A stretch of DNA of 64,000 nucleotides from Pseudochelatococcus lubricantis (GCF_011762225.1 NZ_JAASQI010000011.1:62001-126000); one strand, 5' to 3'; numbered from the stretch's first letter, positions 37,258 through 46,287 are shown. Notes: a model not told the origin generated them from the letters alone. Numbers and translations: made by a program.

Positions 37258-38310
37258 ATGCCGGGCATTTTTGACCATCCCTTCCTGTCGGGCCTGTTCG
37301 GTGACAGGGAAGCCGCAACGCTTTTCGAAGCTTCCGCCGACATTCGCGCCATGCTGCGTTTCGAGGCGGCGCTTGCCGTCGCGCAGGCAAAGCTCGGCCT
37401 CATTCCCGCCGTGGCGGCAAGCCACATCGCGACCGTTGCGGAGACGTTCGCGCCCGACATCGCGGCGCTGGCGGCGGGCACGGCCCGCGACGGCGTCGTC
37501 ATCCCGGAGCTGGTGCGCCAGTTGCGGGAGGCCGTCGGCAACGAACATGCGCGGGAGGTGCATCTCGGCGCGACGAGCCAGGATGTCATCGACACCAGCC
37601 TCGTGCTCCGGCTGAAAGAGTTCTGCCGGCTGCTCGACACGCGCCTCGCGGGGCTGATCGCTGCCTACGAGGGGCTCGACCGCGCCTTTGGCGCCCGGCC
37701 CCTCACGGGCTACACGCGGATGCAGGCCGCCATCCCCATCAGCGTGTCGGACCGCATCCGGGCGTGGCGCGAACCGCTGACGCGCCATCGCGGGCGGTTG
37801 GCCAGTCTGAGCTTTCCCGTGCAATTCGGCGGTGCCGCGGGCACGCTCGACAGGTTCGCGGAGCAGGGGCCGCCGCTGCGCGCCGCGCTGGCGGGGGCGC
37901 TCGGCCTCGACGACGCGCCGCAGTGGCAGAGCCAGCGCGACTACGTGGCCGAGTACGGCCATGTCTTCGCGCTCGTCTCGGGCAGCTTGGGCAAATTCGG
38001 GCAGGATGTCGCGCTCATGGCGCAGGTGGGCGGCGAGATCGCGCTCGCCGGCGGCGGCGGCTCCTCGGCCATGCCGCACAAGCAGAACCCCGTCGGCGCG
38101 GAGGTGCTGGTGTCCCTTGCCCGTTTCAACGCGGTTCAGGCGTCGGCCCTGCAGCATGCGATGGTGCACGAGCAGGAGCGCTCCGGTGCCGCCTGGACGC
38201 TCGAATGGATGATCCTGCCGCAGATGGCGATGGCGGCGGCAGCGTCGCTGAACAGGGCGCAGGACCTCGCAGGCGCGATCCGGCGGCTGGGAGAGGCGGC
38301 CGCTCCATAA
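37258..38310 (+). CDS. pcaB: 3-carboxy-cis,cis-muconate cycloisomerase PcaB
   Basis: A 350-residue member of the fumarase/aspartase superfamily, cyclising 3-carboxymuconate to gamma-carboxymuconolactone. The signature loop is GGSSAMPHKQNPVGAE, and the N-terminal VHLGATSQDVIDTSL region holds further active-site residues. The start at 37258 lies 4 bp after pcaG. The length is somewhat shorter than the roughly 450-residue Pseudomonas enzyme and matches the shorter rhizobial form. Its stop codon overlaps a candidate PcaQ operator for the next operon. Confidence 0.93.
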   Translation: MPGIFDHPFLSGLFGDREAATLFEASADIRAMLRFEAALAVAQAKLGLIPAVAASHIATVAETFAPDIAALAAGTARDGVVIPELVRQLREAVGNEHAREVHLGATSQDVIDTSLVLRLKEFCRLLDTRLAGLIAAYEGLDRAFGARPLTGYTRMQAAIPISVSDRIRAWREPLTRHRGRLASLSFPVQFGGAAGTLDRFAEQGPPLRAALAGALGLDDAPQWQSQRDYVAEYGHVFALVSGSLGKFGQDVALMAQVGGEIALAGGGGSSAMPHKQNPVGAEVLVSLARFNAVQASALQHAMVHEQERSGAAWTLEWMILPQMAMAAAASLNRAQDLAGAIRRLGEAAAP

Positions 38311-38322
38311 CCGGTTGATTAT
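38307..38322. promoter_or_regulatory. Candidate PcaQ operator upstream of the ABC transporter
   Basis: ATAACCGGTTGATTAT shares ATAACC and ATTAT, with identical spacing, with the site at 34545-34560. It overlaps the pcaB stop and lies 140 bp before the substrate-binding protein gene. It suggests that PcaQ controls this transporter directly. Confidence 0.6.
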
Positions 38323-38461
38323 CGGTCCGCACGATCAATTCATTTTACATTACGGAGCGGACTGGCAAGGTGGTACAGAACAGAAGACGCGGCGGGGTGC
38401 CGTCGGGCGGCAAAGGCCGTCCGGCTGCGTCCGGAACCGGGTTTCGCTTCGGGAGGAAAAC

Positions 38462-39634
38462 ATGAGGAAATTCGCAATCGCTGCGGCGGCTGCAATCGCG
38501 TTCGGCGCCACCGCTGCCGAGGCCGACGTCGTCAAGGTCGGGGTGATCGGTCCGTTCTCCGGCCCCTTCGCCATTCAGGGCAAGAACTTCAAGGCCGGCA
38601 TAGACGCCTATATCGCGGAGCACGGCAACAAGATCGGCGACAACACGGTCGAGATCGTTTACCGCGACGTGCCGCAGGCCGATCCGGCCCAATCCAAGGC
38701 GCTGGCGCAGGAACTCGTCGTCAAGGAAAAGGTGCAATATCTGGCGGGCTTCTATTTCACGCCGGACGCCATGGCCGTGACGCCGCTGCTGAAGCAGGCC
38801 AATGTGCCCATGGTGGTGATGAACGCGGCCACTTCTTCCATCGTCGCCAAGAGCCCTTATGTCGTGCGTGTGTCCTTCACGACGTGGCAGACCTCGACTC
38901 CGATCGCGCAGGTCGCCCTCGATCTCGGGGTGAAGAAGGTCATTACCGTGGTGAGCGACTACGGCCCGGGTGTCGACGCGGAAAATGCCTTCAAGGCTGC
39001 GTTCACCAAGGCGGGCGGTGAGGTGGTGCAGGCCATCCGCATGCCGCTCAGCACCAACGATTTCAGCCCGATCATGCAGCGCGTGAAGGATTCCGGTGCC
39101 CAGGGCGTGTTCGCCTTCCTGCCTTCCGGCCCCACCACGCTTGGCTTCATGAAGGCTTACGCGGACAACGGCCTCGGCAAGGCCGGCGTGCGGCTCTTCG
39201 CGCCGGGCGACCTGACGCAGGAATCCGACCTGCCGGCGCTGGGAGAGGCGGCGGCGGGCGCGCTCACCACGTTCCACTATGCGCTGTCGCACGACTCCGA
39301 CGAGAACCGCCGGTTCGTGGAAAACGCGAGGAAGGCCATCGGCAACCCGGCCGAGCTTTCCTTCCCCTCCGTCGGCGCCTATGACGGCATGCACGTCATC
39401 TACAGGATGATCGAGGCCACGGGCGGCCGGCAGGATGCGGAAAAGGCTGTCGAAGCCGTGAAGGGCCTCTCCTGGGAAAGCCCGCGCGGACCCGTTTCCA
39501 TCGATCCCGAAAGCCGCCACATCACGCAGAACATCTACCTGCGCGAGGTGGCCCGGGCCGAGGACGGCAGCTACTACAACAAGGAGATCCGGACGTTCGA
39601 GAAGCAGGGCGATCCCGGCCTCGCGGCGCAATGA
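38462..39634 (+). CDS. ABC transporter substrate-binding protein, probable aromatic acid (protocatechuate)
   Basis: A 390-residue periplasmic binding protein of the branched-chain amino-acid/aromatic type. It has a signal peptide MRKFAIAAAAAIAFGATAAEA and a mature start VVKVGVIGPFSGPFAIQGKN. Family blocks PQADPAQSKALAQELVVKEK and ATGGRQDAEKAVEAVKGL follow. Such proteins include CouP and other aromatic-acid binders. The location directly after pcaB, with a PcaQ-like operator between, points to protocatechuate or a related hydroxybenzoate. From memory, a PcaQ-regulated ABC transporter of this class serves protocatechuate uptake in S. meliloti. The ATG at 38462 follows GGGAGGAAAAC. Confidence 0.87.
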   Translation: MRKFAIAAAAAIAFGATAAEADVVKVGVIGPFSGPFAIQGKNFKAGIDAYIAEHGNKIGDNTVEIVYRDVPQADPAQSKALAQELVVKEKVQYLAGFYFTPDAMAVTPLLKQANVPMVVMNAATSSIVAKSPYVVRVSFTTWQTSTPIAQVALDLGVKKVITVVSDYGPGVDAENAFKAAFTKAGGEVVQAIRMPLSTNDFSPIMQRVKDSGAQGVFAFLPSGPTTLGFMKAYADNGLGKAGVRLFAPGDLTQESDLPALGEAAAGALTTFHYALSHDSDENRRFVENARKAIGNPAELSFPSVGAYDGMHVIYRMIEATGGRQDAEKAVEAVKGLSWESPRGPVSIDPESRHITQNIYLREVARAEDGSYYNKEIRTFEKQGDPGLAAQ

Positions 39635-39675
39635 GGAAGGGGCGCGCGGCGCTCCCTCATGACTGGACCTGACTG

Positions 39676-40542
39676 ATGCAGACCGTGCTGAGTATCGCCG
39701 TCGACGCCCTTGCCTACGGCATGGTGCTGTTCGTCATTTCCATCGGCCTGTCCGTGACGATGGGGCTGATGCGCGTCATCAACCTCGCGCACGGCGCCTT
39801 CGCCATGGTGGGCGGCTATTGCGCCTCCTATGTCGCGCATGCGGGCTTCGGCTACGGCATCGCCATCGTGGCGGCAATGGTGGCGACCGCCATTATCGCC
39901 CTGCCGCTGGAACGGCTGCTCTACCGCCGCATCTACGGCGCATCCGAGTTGACGCAGGTGCTGATGACCATCGGCATCACCTTCTGCGTCATCGGGCTGG
40001 TCAACTACATTTTCGGGCCGACGCTGAAGACGGTGCCGCTGCCGGAGGCGCTGCGCGGCTCCGTCGATCTCGGCTTCCGCTCGGTGGCGAAGTATCGCCT
40101 GTTCGCCATCCTGTGCGGCCTCATCGTCGCGGGCGGGCTGTGGTACCTGATCGAGCGCACGGCCTTCGGCGTCCGCCTGCGCGCCACCGTGGACAATGCC
40201 AACATGGCGGCTTCACTCGGCGTGCGCACGCAGATCGTCTATGCGGCGAGCTTCGCCCTTGCCGTCGCGCTCGCCGCCTTCGGCGGGGTGGTGGGGTCGG
40301 AGCTGCTGCCGCTCGAACCCTATTACGCGCTGCGCTATATGGTGACATTTCTGGTCGTGGTATCGGTCGGCGGTCCCGGCTCCATTCCCGGCGCGCTGCT
40401 CGCCTGCCTGCTGCTCGGCGCGATCGATACCATCGGGCGCTACCTCGCGCCCGAATACGGCGAGTTCTTCTTCTATCTCGCCGTCATCGTCATCGTGACC
40501 CTGTTTCCCCGCGGCCTTGCGGGAAGGTTGAAGAAACAATGA
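39676..40542 (+). CDS. ABC transporter permease, LivH type
   Basis: A 288-residue inner-membrane permease with about eight hydrophobic segments. It has the LivH hallmark GLMRVINLAHGAFAMVGGY near the N-terminus and RATVDNANMAASLGV, the cytoplasmic loop that contacts the ATPase. It pairs with the LivM-type permease, whose start overlaps its stop by 4 bases. Confidence 0.92.
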   Translation: MQTVLSIAVDALAYGMVLFVISIGLSVTMGLMRVINLAHGAFAMVGGYCASYVAHAGFGYGIAIVAAMVATAIIALPLERLLYRRIYGASELTQVLMTIGITFCVIGLVNYIFGPTLKTVPLPEALRGSVDLGFRSVAKYRLFAILCGLIVAGGLWYLIERTAFGVRLRATVDNANMAASLGVRTQIVYAASFALAVALAAFGGVVGSELLPLEPYYALRYMVTFLVVVSVGGPGSIPGALLACLLLGAIDTIGRYLAPEYGEFFFYLAVIVIVTLFPRGLAGRLKKQ

Positions 40543-41528
40543 CCGCGATTTCGCAGCCCGCCGGGCAATCCTTCAACCGGACGCTTTCCGGGCTCGTCGG
40601 CCTCGCCGCGATCGTCGGCTGCGGCGTTGCCGGCTACTTCCTGTTCCCCGACAATCTGGCGCTGCTGACGCGCATCGTCGCCGTCGCGCTGCTGGTGTTG
40701 TCGCTCGATCTGGTGACGGGCTACTGCGGCATCGCGACACTCGGCCATGCCGCCCTGTTCGGTGCGGGCGCCTACGGCGCCGGCATCGCCGCCGCGCATT
40801 TCGGCGTCGTGAGCCCGCTGGCGATGACGGGGATCGGGCTTGCGGCGGGTGCCGTCGCCGGCCTCATTTCCGGCGTCGTGCTGCTGCGCGCGCACGGCCT
40901 CGCGCAGCTCGTGCTGTCCATCGCCGTCGTGCATCTCTTCCACGAGGCGGCGAACAAGGCCTCCGGATGGACGGGCGGCAGCGACGGCCTCAGCGGCATT
41001 TCCCCCGATCCGCTGCTCGGCCTCTTCGAGTTCGACCTGTGGGGCCGCACGGTCTATGTCTATGCCGTCGTCCTCCTCGTGATCGTCTTCGTCCTGCTGC
41101 GCTTCGTCGTCCATTCCCCCTTCGGCATGCTGTGCCGCGGCATCCGGGAGGACAAGGTCCGTGTCCACGCCATGGGCGCGTCGGTGCACGGCGCACAACT
41201 GCGCATGTTCGTGATCTCCGGCGCGGTCGCGGGTGTCGGCGGCGCGCTCAACGCCATCTCGACACAGGTGGTCGGCCTCGACAGCCTGTCCTTCACGCTG
41301 TCGGCGGAGGCGCTCGTCATGCTGGTGCTGGGCGGTGTGGGTTCGCTCTACGGGGCGCTGATCGGCACCGTAGCCTTCATGTGGTTCGAGGACGTGGTCT
41401 CGGCCGCCAACCCGTTCCACTGGCTCACCATGGTCGGCGTGCTGCTCATCGCGGTGGTGCTGTTCGCGCCGCGCGGCCTCTACGGCTCGGCCGCGGCCTT
41501 GCTGACGCGCGGGAGCGGCCGGCGATGA
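40539..41528 (+). CDS. ABC transporter permease, LivM type
   Basis: A 329-residue permease with LivM landmarks: DLVTGYCGIATLGHAALFGA, then TGGSDGLSGI and LCRGIREDKVRVHAMGASVH, the ATPase-contact loop. Starts in an ATGA overlap with the preceding permease and ends in another with the first ATPase gene, so the four genes are translationally coupled. Confidence 0.92.
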   Translation: MTAISQPAGQSFNRTLSGLVGLAAIVGCGVAGYFLFPDNLALLTRIVAVALLVLSLDLVTGYCGIATLGHAALFGAGAYGAGIAAAHFGVVSPLAMTGIGLAAGAVAGLISGVVLLRAHGLAQLVLSIAVVHLFHEAANKASGWTGGSDGLSGISPDPLLGLFEFDLWGRTVYVYAVVLLVIVFVLLRFVVHSPFGMLCRGIREDKVRVHAMGASVHGAQLRMFVISGAVAGVGGALNAISTQVVGLDSLSFTLSAEALVMLVLGGVGSLYGALIGTVAFMWFEDVVSAANPFHWLTMVGVLLIAVVLFAPRGLYGSAAALLTRGSGRR

Positions 41529-42274
41529 GCACCGTCTTCGAAGTCACCCGGCTGCGCAAGAACTTCGGCGGCCTCACCGTCACCGACGACGTCTCTCTGT
41601 CGATGGCGACGAGCGACCGCTTGGCGCTGATCGGCCCCAATGGCGCGGGCAAGACGACATTCGTCAACCTTGTCACAGGCAATCTCGCGCCCACCTCCGG
41701 CACCGTGACGCTCGCGGGTGCGGACATCACGCGCCTCAACGCCATGCAACGTGTGCGGCGGGGGCTGGTGCGCTCGTTTCAGGTCACGCGCCTTTTTCAG
41801 GAGATGACGCCGGAGGAGCACGTGGCACTCGCTGTCCTGCAGCGCGAGGGCAGGACCGGCCGCCTGTTCGGCGATTTCAGGCGCATGCCGCGCGTCATGG
41901 AGGAGGTGCGCGACATCCTCGGCACGCTCGGCCTCGACGGGCTGGCGACCCGCAAGGTGAGCGAGATCGCCTATGGCCAGCAGCGCCTTCTGGAAATCGC
42001 TCTCGCACTTGCCCTGCGGCCGCGAGTGCTTCTGCTCGACGAACCGGCGGCGGGCGTGCCGCAGAGCGACACGGGGCGCATCGAGCGGGCGCTGGAGATG
42101 CTGCCGCCCGATCTCGCCGTGCTGATGATCGAGCACGACATGGAGCTGGTCTTCCGCTTCGCCCGCCGCGTCATCGTGCTCGCGGCCGGAAAGGTGATCT
42201 TCGACGGTCTGCCTGACGACGTCGTGAAGGACGCGCGCGTGCGCGAGGCCTATCTCGGGAGTTACGCGCAATGA
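41525..42274 (+). CDS. ABC transporter ATPase, LivG type
   Basis: A 249-residue ATP-binding subunit. Walker A GPNGAGKTT, LivG-like FQVTRLFQEMTPEEHVALAV, a signature region VSEIAYGQQRLLEIALALAL (with AYGQ in place of LSGG, usual for LivG), and Walker B VLLLDEPAAGV are all present. It couples ATP hydrolysis to uptake by the adjacent permeases. Confidence 0.92.
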   Translation: MSTVFEVTRLRKNFGGLTVTDDVSLSMATSDRLALIGPNGAGKTTFVNLVTGNLAPTSGTVTLAGADITRLNAMQRVRRGLVRSFQVTRLFQEMTPEEHVALAVLQREGRTGRLFGDFRRMPRVMEEVRDILGTLGLDGLATRKVSEIAYGQQRLLEIALALALRPRVLLLDEPAAGVPQSDTGRIERALEMLPPDLAVLMIEHDMELVFRFARRVIVLAAGKVIFDGLPDDVVKDARVREAYLGSYAQ

Positions 42275-42990
42275 CGACCGCTGTCTCGCTCGACGTTCGC
42301 AACCTCAGCGCCGGCTACGGCCCGACGCGGGTGATAGAGGATGTCTCGTTCAGCGTTGCGCCCGGTTCCCGGCTCGCGGTGCTGGGCCGCAACGGCGTGG
42401 GCAAGACGAGCCTGTTCGCCACCATTGCCGGGCATACGCGGCGCTACGGCGGCGAGATCAGGCTGGGCGGCACTGACATCGCGCCGCTCGCTCCCGCCGC
42501 CCGCGCGCTTGCCGGGCTCGGCTACGTGCCGCAGACGCGCGACGTCTTCTCGACGCTCACGGTGGAGGAGAACCTGTCCGTCGGCCTGAAGAAGCGCCCG
42601 AAGGATGCGATCGAGGAAGCCTACAAGCTGTTTCCGCGCCTCAAGGAGCGGCGCCGCAACCTCGGCTCGCAGCTCTCGGGCGGCGAGCAGCAGATGCTCT
42701 CGACCGCGCGCACCATCCTCGGCCAGCCGACCGTGCTGCTGCTGGACGAGCCGCTGGAAGGGCTGGCGCCGGTGATCTGCGAGGAGCTGACGGCGGTGTT
42801 CTCCGCGCTGGCGCAGCAGGGCGGCATGACGATCCTGCTCGTCGAACAGCGTATCCAGAGCGCGCTCGACTTCGCCGACGACGTCATCATTCTGGAGCGC
42901 GGCCGCATCGCGTGGTCCGGCGCCAGCGCCGCGCTCGCCGGCGACAGGAAGACGGTGGAGCATTTCCTGGGCGTCGGCGGCCTGCACTGA
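42271..42990 (+). CDS. ABC transporter ATPase, LivF type
   Basis: A 239-residue second ATPase. Walker A is GRNGVGKTS, the Q-loop region is LGYVPQTRDVFSTLTVEENL, the signature is LSGGEQQML, and Walker B is VLLLDEPLEGLAP. Ends the transporter operon 16 bp before the convergent MarR gene. Confidence 0.92.
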   Translation: MTTAVSLDVRNLSAGYGPTRVIEDVSFSVAPGSRLAVLGRNGVGKTSLFATIAGHTRRYGGEIRLGGTDIAPLAPAARALAGLGYVPQTRDVFSTLTVEENLSVGLKKRPKDAIEEAYKLFPRLKERRRNLGSQLSGGEQQMLSTARTILGQPTVLLLDEPLEGLAPVICEELTAVFSALAQQGGMTILLVEQRIQSALDFADDVIILERGRIAWSGASAALAGDRKTVEHFLGVGGLH

Positions 42991-43006
42991 ATGAACGGAC
43001 GGCCGT

Positions 43007-43471
43007 CTACTCGGCGCCCTTCCAGACGCGGGCGAGGAGTTCGCACAGCGTGCGCCTTTCGCCGGCCGTCAGCGTGTGGAAGAGCTTTTCCTCCCGCTCC
43101 ACCACCCGCGCCCGCCAGCCGGGCAGCAGGCTCTTCGCCTCCGCGCTGAGGCTCAGCCGCTGGATGCGCTGGTCGTTGGGATCCGAGTGCCGTTCGATCA
43201 GGCCGCGCTCGTCGAACTCCGCGAGGATCGAGACGATGTTCGCGCGCTGCAGGCCGAGAATCCGGCATATCTCGGCGGACGTCGTTCCCGGCTGCTCATC
43301 GATGGCGCAGAGCACCGAAAACGGAATCGGCCGCAGGCCCTCGGCCCGGAAACAGCGGACGAAGTCGTTCATGTCGGCGACCGAAGCGCGGCGAAGATGA
43401 TAGCCGACAAGGTCCTCAAGCCGGCTTTCCCCGGCGACGTCCGGCTCAATGGCCTTCTGGATCATGGGCAT
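43007..43471 (-). CDS. MarR-family repressor of the hydroxycinnamate genes
   Basis: A 154-residue MarR-type regulator. The winged helix is visible in TSAEICRILGLQRANIVSIL and DERGLIERHSDPNDQRIQRL. It is divergent from the hydratase-lyase and CoA-ligase genes. Two copies of the dyad GCTAT-N5-ATAGC lie in the shared intergenic region and two more precede the MFS gene at 46410. By analogy with CouR/FerC-type MarR proteins, it probably releases DNA when p-coumaroyl- or feruloyl-CoA binds. The ligand is inferred. Confidence 0.85.
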   Translation of the reverse strand: MPMIQKAIEPDVAGESRLEDLVGYHLRRASVADMNDFVRCFRAEGLRPIPFSVLCAIDEQPGTTSAEICRILGLQRANIVSILAEFDERGLIERHSDPNDQRIQRLSLSAEAKSLLPGWRARVVEREEKLFHTLTAGERRTLCELLARVWKGAE

Positions 43472-43534
43472 CCGACTCTTCTCATCAAATTCGTCTGTCC
43501 TGATTTCATTATATCTCTTGCCAAACGCGATAAT

Positions 43535-43549
43535 GCTATGCGATATAGC
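43535..43549. promoter_or_regulatory. MarR operator copy 1 (GCTAT-N5-ATAGC)
   Basis: GCTATGCGATATAGC is a perfect 5+5 inverted repeat in a longer AT-rich near-dyad. It lies 64 bp from the MarR gene start and is repeated three times elsewhere (43558, 46263, 46288). Confidence 0.72.
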
Positions 43550-43557
43550 GATTAATG

Positions 43558-43572
43558 GTTATGCTTCATAGC
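43558..43572. promoter_or_regulatory. MarR operator copy 2
   Basis: GTTATGCTTCATAGC matches GCTAT-N5-ATAGC with one mismatch. Its centre is 23 bp from copy 1, roughly two helical turns, so two dimers could bind the same face. Confidence 0.65.
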
Positions 43573-43618
43573 AACATGACCGGCGATGCCGGCGCGGCCA
43601 TGAAACCGGGAGGAAAAA

Positions 43619-43720
43619 ATGAATACCACAGTTTCCTTGCGAGTCGCGGGGTCTGGGCGTGGCATGCCGCATCCGCGCCGGATCAATGTCGAGACCGTGG
43701 CGGGCCGCTGCCCGGGCTGA
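43619..43720 (+). CDS. Possible 33-residue small protein or leader peptide
   Basis: An ATG lies 6 bases after the strong site GGGAGG and opens a frame of 33 codons (MNTTVSLRVAGSGRGMPHPR, then RINVETVAGRCPG). It sits in the 5' leader of the hydratase-lyase gene, after the MarR operators and 104 bp before the gene's start. No family is recognised. It may be a genuine small protein, a regulatory leader, or the remains of a deleted gene. The only clear support is the ribosome-binding site and position. Confidence 0.35.
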   Translation: MNTTVSLRVAGSGRGMPHPRRINVETVAGRCPG

Positions 43721-43823
43721 GCTACCATTCCACCCGACCGCCGTTCCGGCTCTTCGCGACAGCTCGCGCGGACTGTCTCCGCGCATCGGCGCCGCACGGC
43801 CCCATCCCTCATCGGAGACCACC

Positions 43824-44639
43824 ATGACTGATCCTGTCATCCACGACATCGACAACGGCATCGCCTGGGTACGGTTCAACCGTCCCGAAAAGCGCAACTG
43901 CATGAACCCCGCCCTGAACCGGCAGATGATGGATGTCCTCCGGGAGCTGGAGTTCCGCGAGGATGTCGGCGTCCTTGTGCTCTCGGGCGAGGGCACCGCC
44001 TGGTCGGCGGGCATGGACCTCAAGGAATATTTCCGCGAGACCGAGGTCCAGGGGCTTGGCGCGGTGCGCAAGGCGCAGTCCGAGTCCTACGGCTGGTGGC
44101 GCAAGCTGCGCTGGTATCAGAAGCCGACGATCGCGATGGTTAACGGCTGGTGCTTCGGCGGCGGCTACGGTCCGCTCTTCGCCTGCGACCTCGCCTTCGC
44201 GGCGGACGAGGCGCAGTTCGGCCTCTCCGAGATTAACTGGGGCATCCTGCCCGGTGGCGGGGCGACGAAGGTCGTGGCGGATCTCCTGTCCATGCGCGAC
44301 GCCATGTATCATGCGCTGACGGGCGAGATGATCGACGGCCGCAAGGCGGCGGAATGGAAGCTCGTCAACGAAAGCGTGCCGCTGGCGCAGCTCAGGGACC
44401 GGGTGACGGAAGTGGCGCGTGTGCTGCTCCAGAAGAATCCGGTGGCGCTGAAGGCGACCAAGGATGCCGTCCGCCGCGTCCAGGAAATGACCTACGACAA
44501 CGCCGAGGATTATCTGGTGCGGGCGCAGGAGGCGGCGAACTTCTACGACGACGGGGGCCGCAAGGAAGGCATCCGCCAGTTCATCGATGAAAAGACCTAC
44601 AAGCCGGGCCTCGGCGCCTACGACAAGACCCGGGCCTGA
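43824..44639 (+). CDS. Hydroxycinnamoyl-CoA hydratase-lyase
   Basis: A 271-residue crotonase-fold enzyme converting 4-coumaroyl-CoA or feruloyl-CoA to 4-hydroxybenzaldehyde or vanillin plus acetyl-CoA. Family-specific sequence includes WVRFNRPEKRNCMNPALNRQ, SAGMDLKEYFRE, NGWCFGGGYGPLFACDLAFA and GLSEINWGILPGG. Glu136 and Tyr230 correspond by motif to the catalytic Glu and the tyrosine that recognises the phenol hydroxyl in the Pseudomonas enzyme. The ATG at 43824 was chosen because the longer frame runs through the operator and leader. The CoA-ligase gene follows after 30 bp. Confidence 0.93.
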   Translation: MTDPVIHDIDNGIAWVRFNRPEKRNCMNPALNRQMMDVLRELEFREDVGVLVLSGEGTAWSAGMDLKEYFRETEVQGLGAVRKAQSESYGWWRKLRWYQKPTIAMVNGWCFGGGYGPLFACDLAFAADEAQFGLSEINWGILPGGGATKVVADLLSMRDAMYHALTGEMIDGRKAAEWKLVNESVPLAQLRDRVTEVARVLLQKNPVALKATKDAVRRVQEMTYDNAEDYLVRAQEAANFYDDGGRKEGIRQFIDEKTYKPGLGAYDKTRA

Positions 44640-44669
44640 CCGGGGCGGCGTCCATGGGAGGAGAATCCG

Positions 44670-46220
44670 ATGCAGCACTGGCAGACACCCGATCTCATCG
44701 CGCTCCACGCCGGGCTGCGGCCTGATCGTCTGGCCTGCGTGGACCTGGCGACGGGCAGGCGCTGGTCCTACGCAGAACTCGACCGCGCCGTCCGGCAGAT
44801 GGCCGGCGTGCTCGCCGGGCGCCTCGGCATCCGGCGTGGCGGGCGTGTCGCGGTTCTCGCCCGCAACAGCGCGGACCAGCTCATCCTGCAGCAGGCCGTC
44901 ATGCGGCTTGGGGCGATCCTCGCGCCCCTGAACTGGCGGCTGGCCCGGCAGGAGCTGGCGCCGATCCTCGCCGATTGCGCGCCGTCCCTGCTCGTCACGG
45001 ACGGCATCGCCCAGGCCGACCCGCCGGCGGGATGCGTGGCGATGACGATGGCGGACCTCATCGCATTGCGCGATGCGGGCGAGCCGGCACGGCCCGTGGC
45101 CCTGCCGGCCGCGACTGACCCCTGCGTGATCCTCTACACGTCCGGCACATCCGGCGTGCCGAAGGGGGTGGTGCTGACCGGGCAGACGATGTTCTTCACG
45201 GCGATCAACTTCGGCGTGCTCGCGGATGTGAGCGGCGATTCAGTCTTTCTGCTCGAATCGCCGATGTTCCATGTCATCGGCCTCGTGACCAGCATCTGGC
45301 CGCCGTTGAAGCACGGCGCGACCATTCTCGTCTCGAACGGCTTCGACCCCCTCGCCACCAACGACCGGCTGGCAGACCCCGCGCTCGGCATCACCCATTA
45401 TTTTTGCGTGCCGCAAATGGCGGATGCGCTCCGGCAGGCGGCGAACTTCGCGCCCGCGCAATGGTCGCTGAAGGCACTCTTCACCGGCGGCGCGCCCAAC
45501 CCCCGCGCCAACATCCTGTGGTGGCTGAACCGCGGCATCCGCATGGTCGACGGCTTCGGCATGACCGAGGCGGGCACCATCCTCGGCATGTCGCTGGAAC
45601 CGGAACTGATCGCCGCCAAGGCGGGCTCGGTCGGCCTGCCGGGGCCCGGCACAGCGGTGCGCATCGTCGACGACGAGGGCCGCGAGGCGCCTGACGGCGA
45701 GCCGGGCGAGATCCTCGTCGCCGGACCCAACGTCACGCCCGGCTACTGGAACCGCCCGGAGGAGCGCGAGCGCGCCTTCACTCCGGACGGCTGGCTGCGG
45801 ACCGGAGATGTGGGCTGCCGGGACGCGGACGGCTTCGTCACTATCGTCGACCGGCGCAAGGACATGTTCATCTCGGGCGGCGAGAACGTTTATCCCGTGG
45901 AAGTGGAAACGGTGCTGCTCGACCACCCCGCCGTGGCGGAGGCGGCCGTGATCGGCATTCCCGACAAGCGGTGGGGCGAGGTGGGGCGCGCCTATGTCGT
46001 GCTGAAGAGCGACGTGGATGCGCTGCCCGAGGCCGCCGATCTCGCCGCGCACTGCGAGGGGCGGCTCGCCCGTTACAAGATCCCCAAGGAGTTCCGCTTC
46101 GTCGAGGCGTTGCCGCGCACGGGATCGGGCAAGCTGCAGAAGAGCGCGCTGAAGCAGCAGGCGCTGGCGGAATTACCCCTTTCCCCCGCGCCCGGGGCTG
46201 CGGAAACGGCGCCGCGCTGA
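44670..46220 (+). CDS. Hydroxycinnamate-CoA ligase (feruloyl/coumaroyl-CoA synthetase)
   Basis: A 516-residue ANL-superfamily acyl-CoA synthetase. It activates 4-coumarate, ferulate or caffeate with ATP and CoA for the lyase encoded just before it. The P-loop-like motif is LYTSGTSGVPKGV, followed by MVDGFGMTEAGT, GWLRTGDVGCRDADGF and the catalytic lysine region in RTGSGKLQK. The exact aromatic substrate cannot be read from sequence. Position in the MarR-controlled unit supports a hydroxycinnamate. Confidence 0.88.
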   Translation: MQHWQTPDLIALHAGLRPDRLACVDLATGRRWSYAELDRAVRQMAGVLAGRLGIRRGGRVAVLARNSADQLILQQAVMRLGAILAPLNWRLARQELAPILADCAPSLLVTDGIAQADPPAGCVAMTMADLIALRDAGEPARPVALPAATDPCVILYTSGTSGVPKGVVLTGQTMFFTAINFGVLADVSGDSVFLLESPMFHVIGLVTSIWPPLKHGATILVSNGFDPLATNDRLADPALGITHYFCVPQMADALRQAANFAPAQWSLKALFTGGAPNPRANILWWLNRGIRMVDGFGMTEAGTILGMSLEPELIAAKAGSVGLPGPGTAVRIVDDEGREAPDGEPGEILVAGPNVTPGYWNRPEERERAFTPDGWLRTGDVGCRDADGFVTIVDRRKDMFISGGENVYPVEVETVLLDHPAVAEAAVIGIPDKRWGEVGRAYVVLKSDVDALPEAADLAAHCEGRLARYKIPKEFRFVEALPRTGSGKLQKSALKQQALAELPLSPAPGAAETAPR

Positions 46221-46262
46221 CCGAGGGCAGGCTTGTGCCCTGCCGGTTCGGGCAACATTATC

Positions 46263-46277
46263 GCTATTGTCCATAAC
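46263..46277. promoter_or_regulatory. MarR operator copy 3
   Basis: GCTATTGTCCATAAC, one mismatch from GCTAT-N5-ATAGC, upstream of the MFS transporter gene. Centre is 25 bp from copy 4. Confidence 0.62.
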
Positions 46278-46287
46278 AATATTTTCC

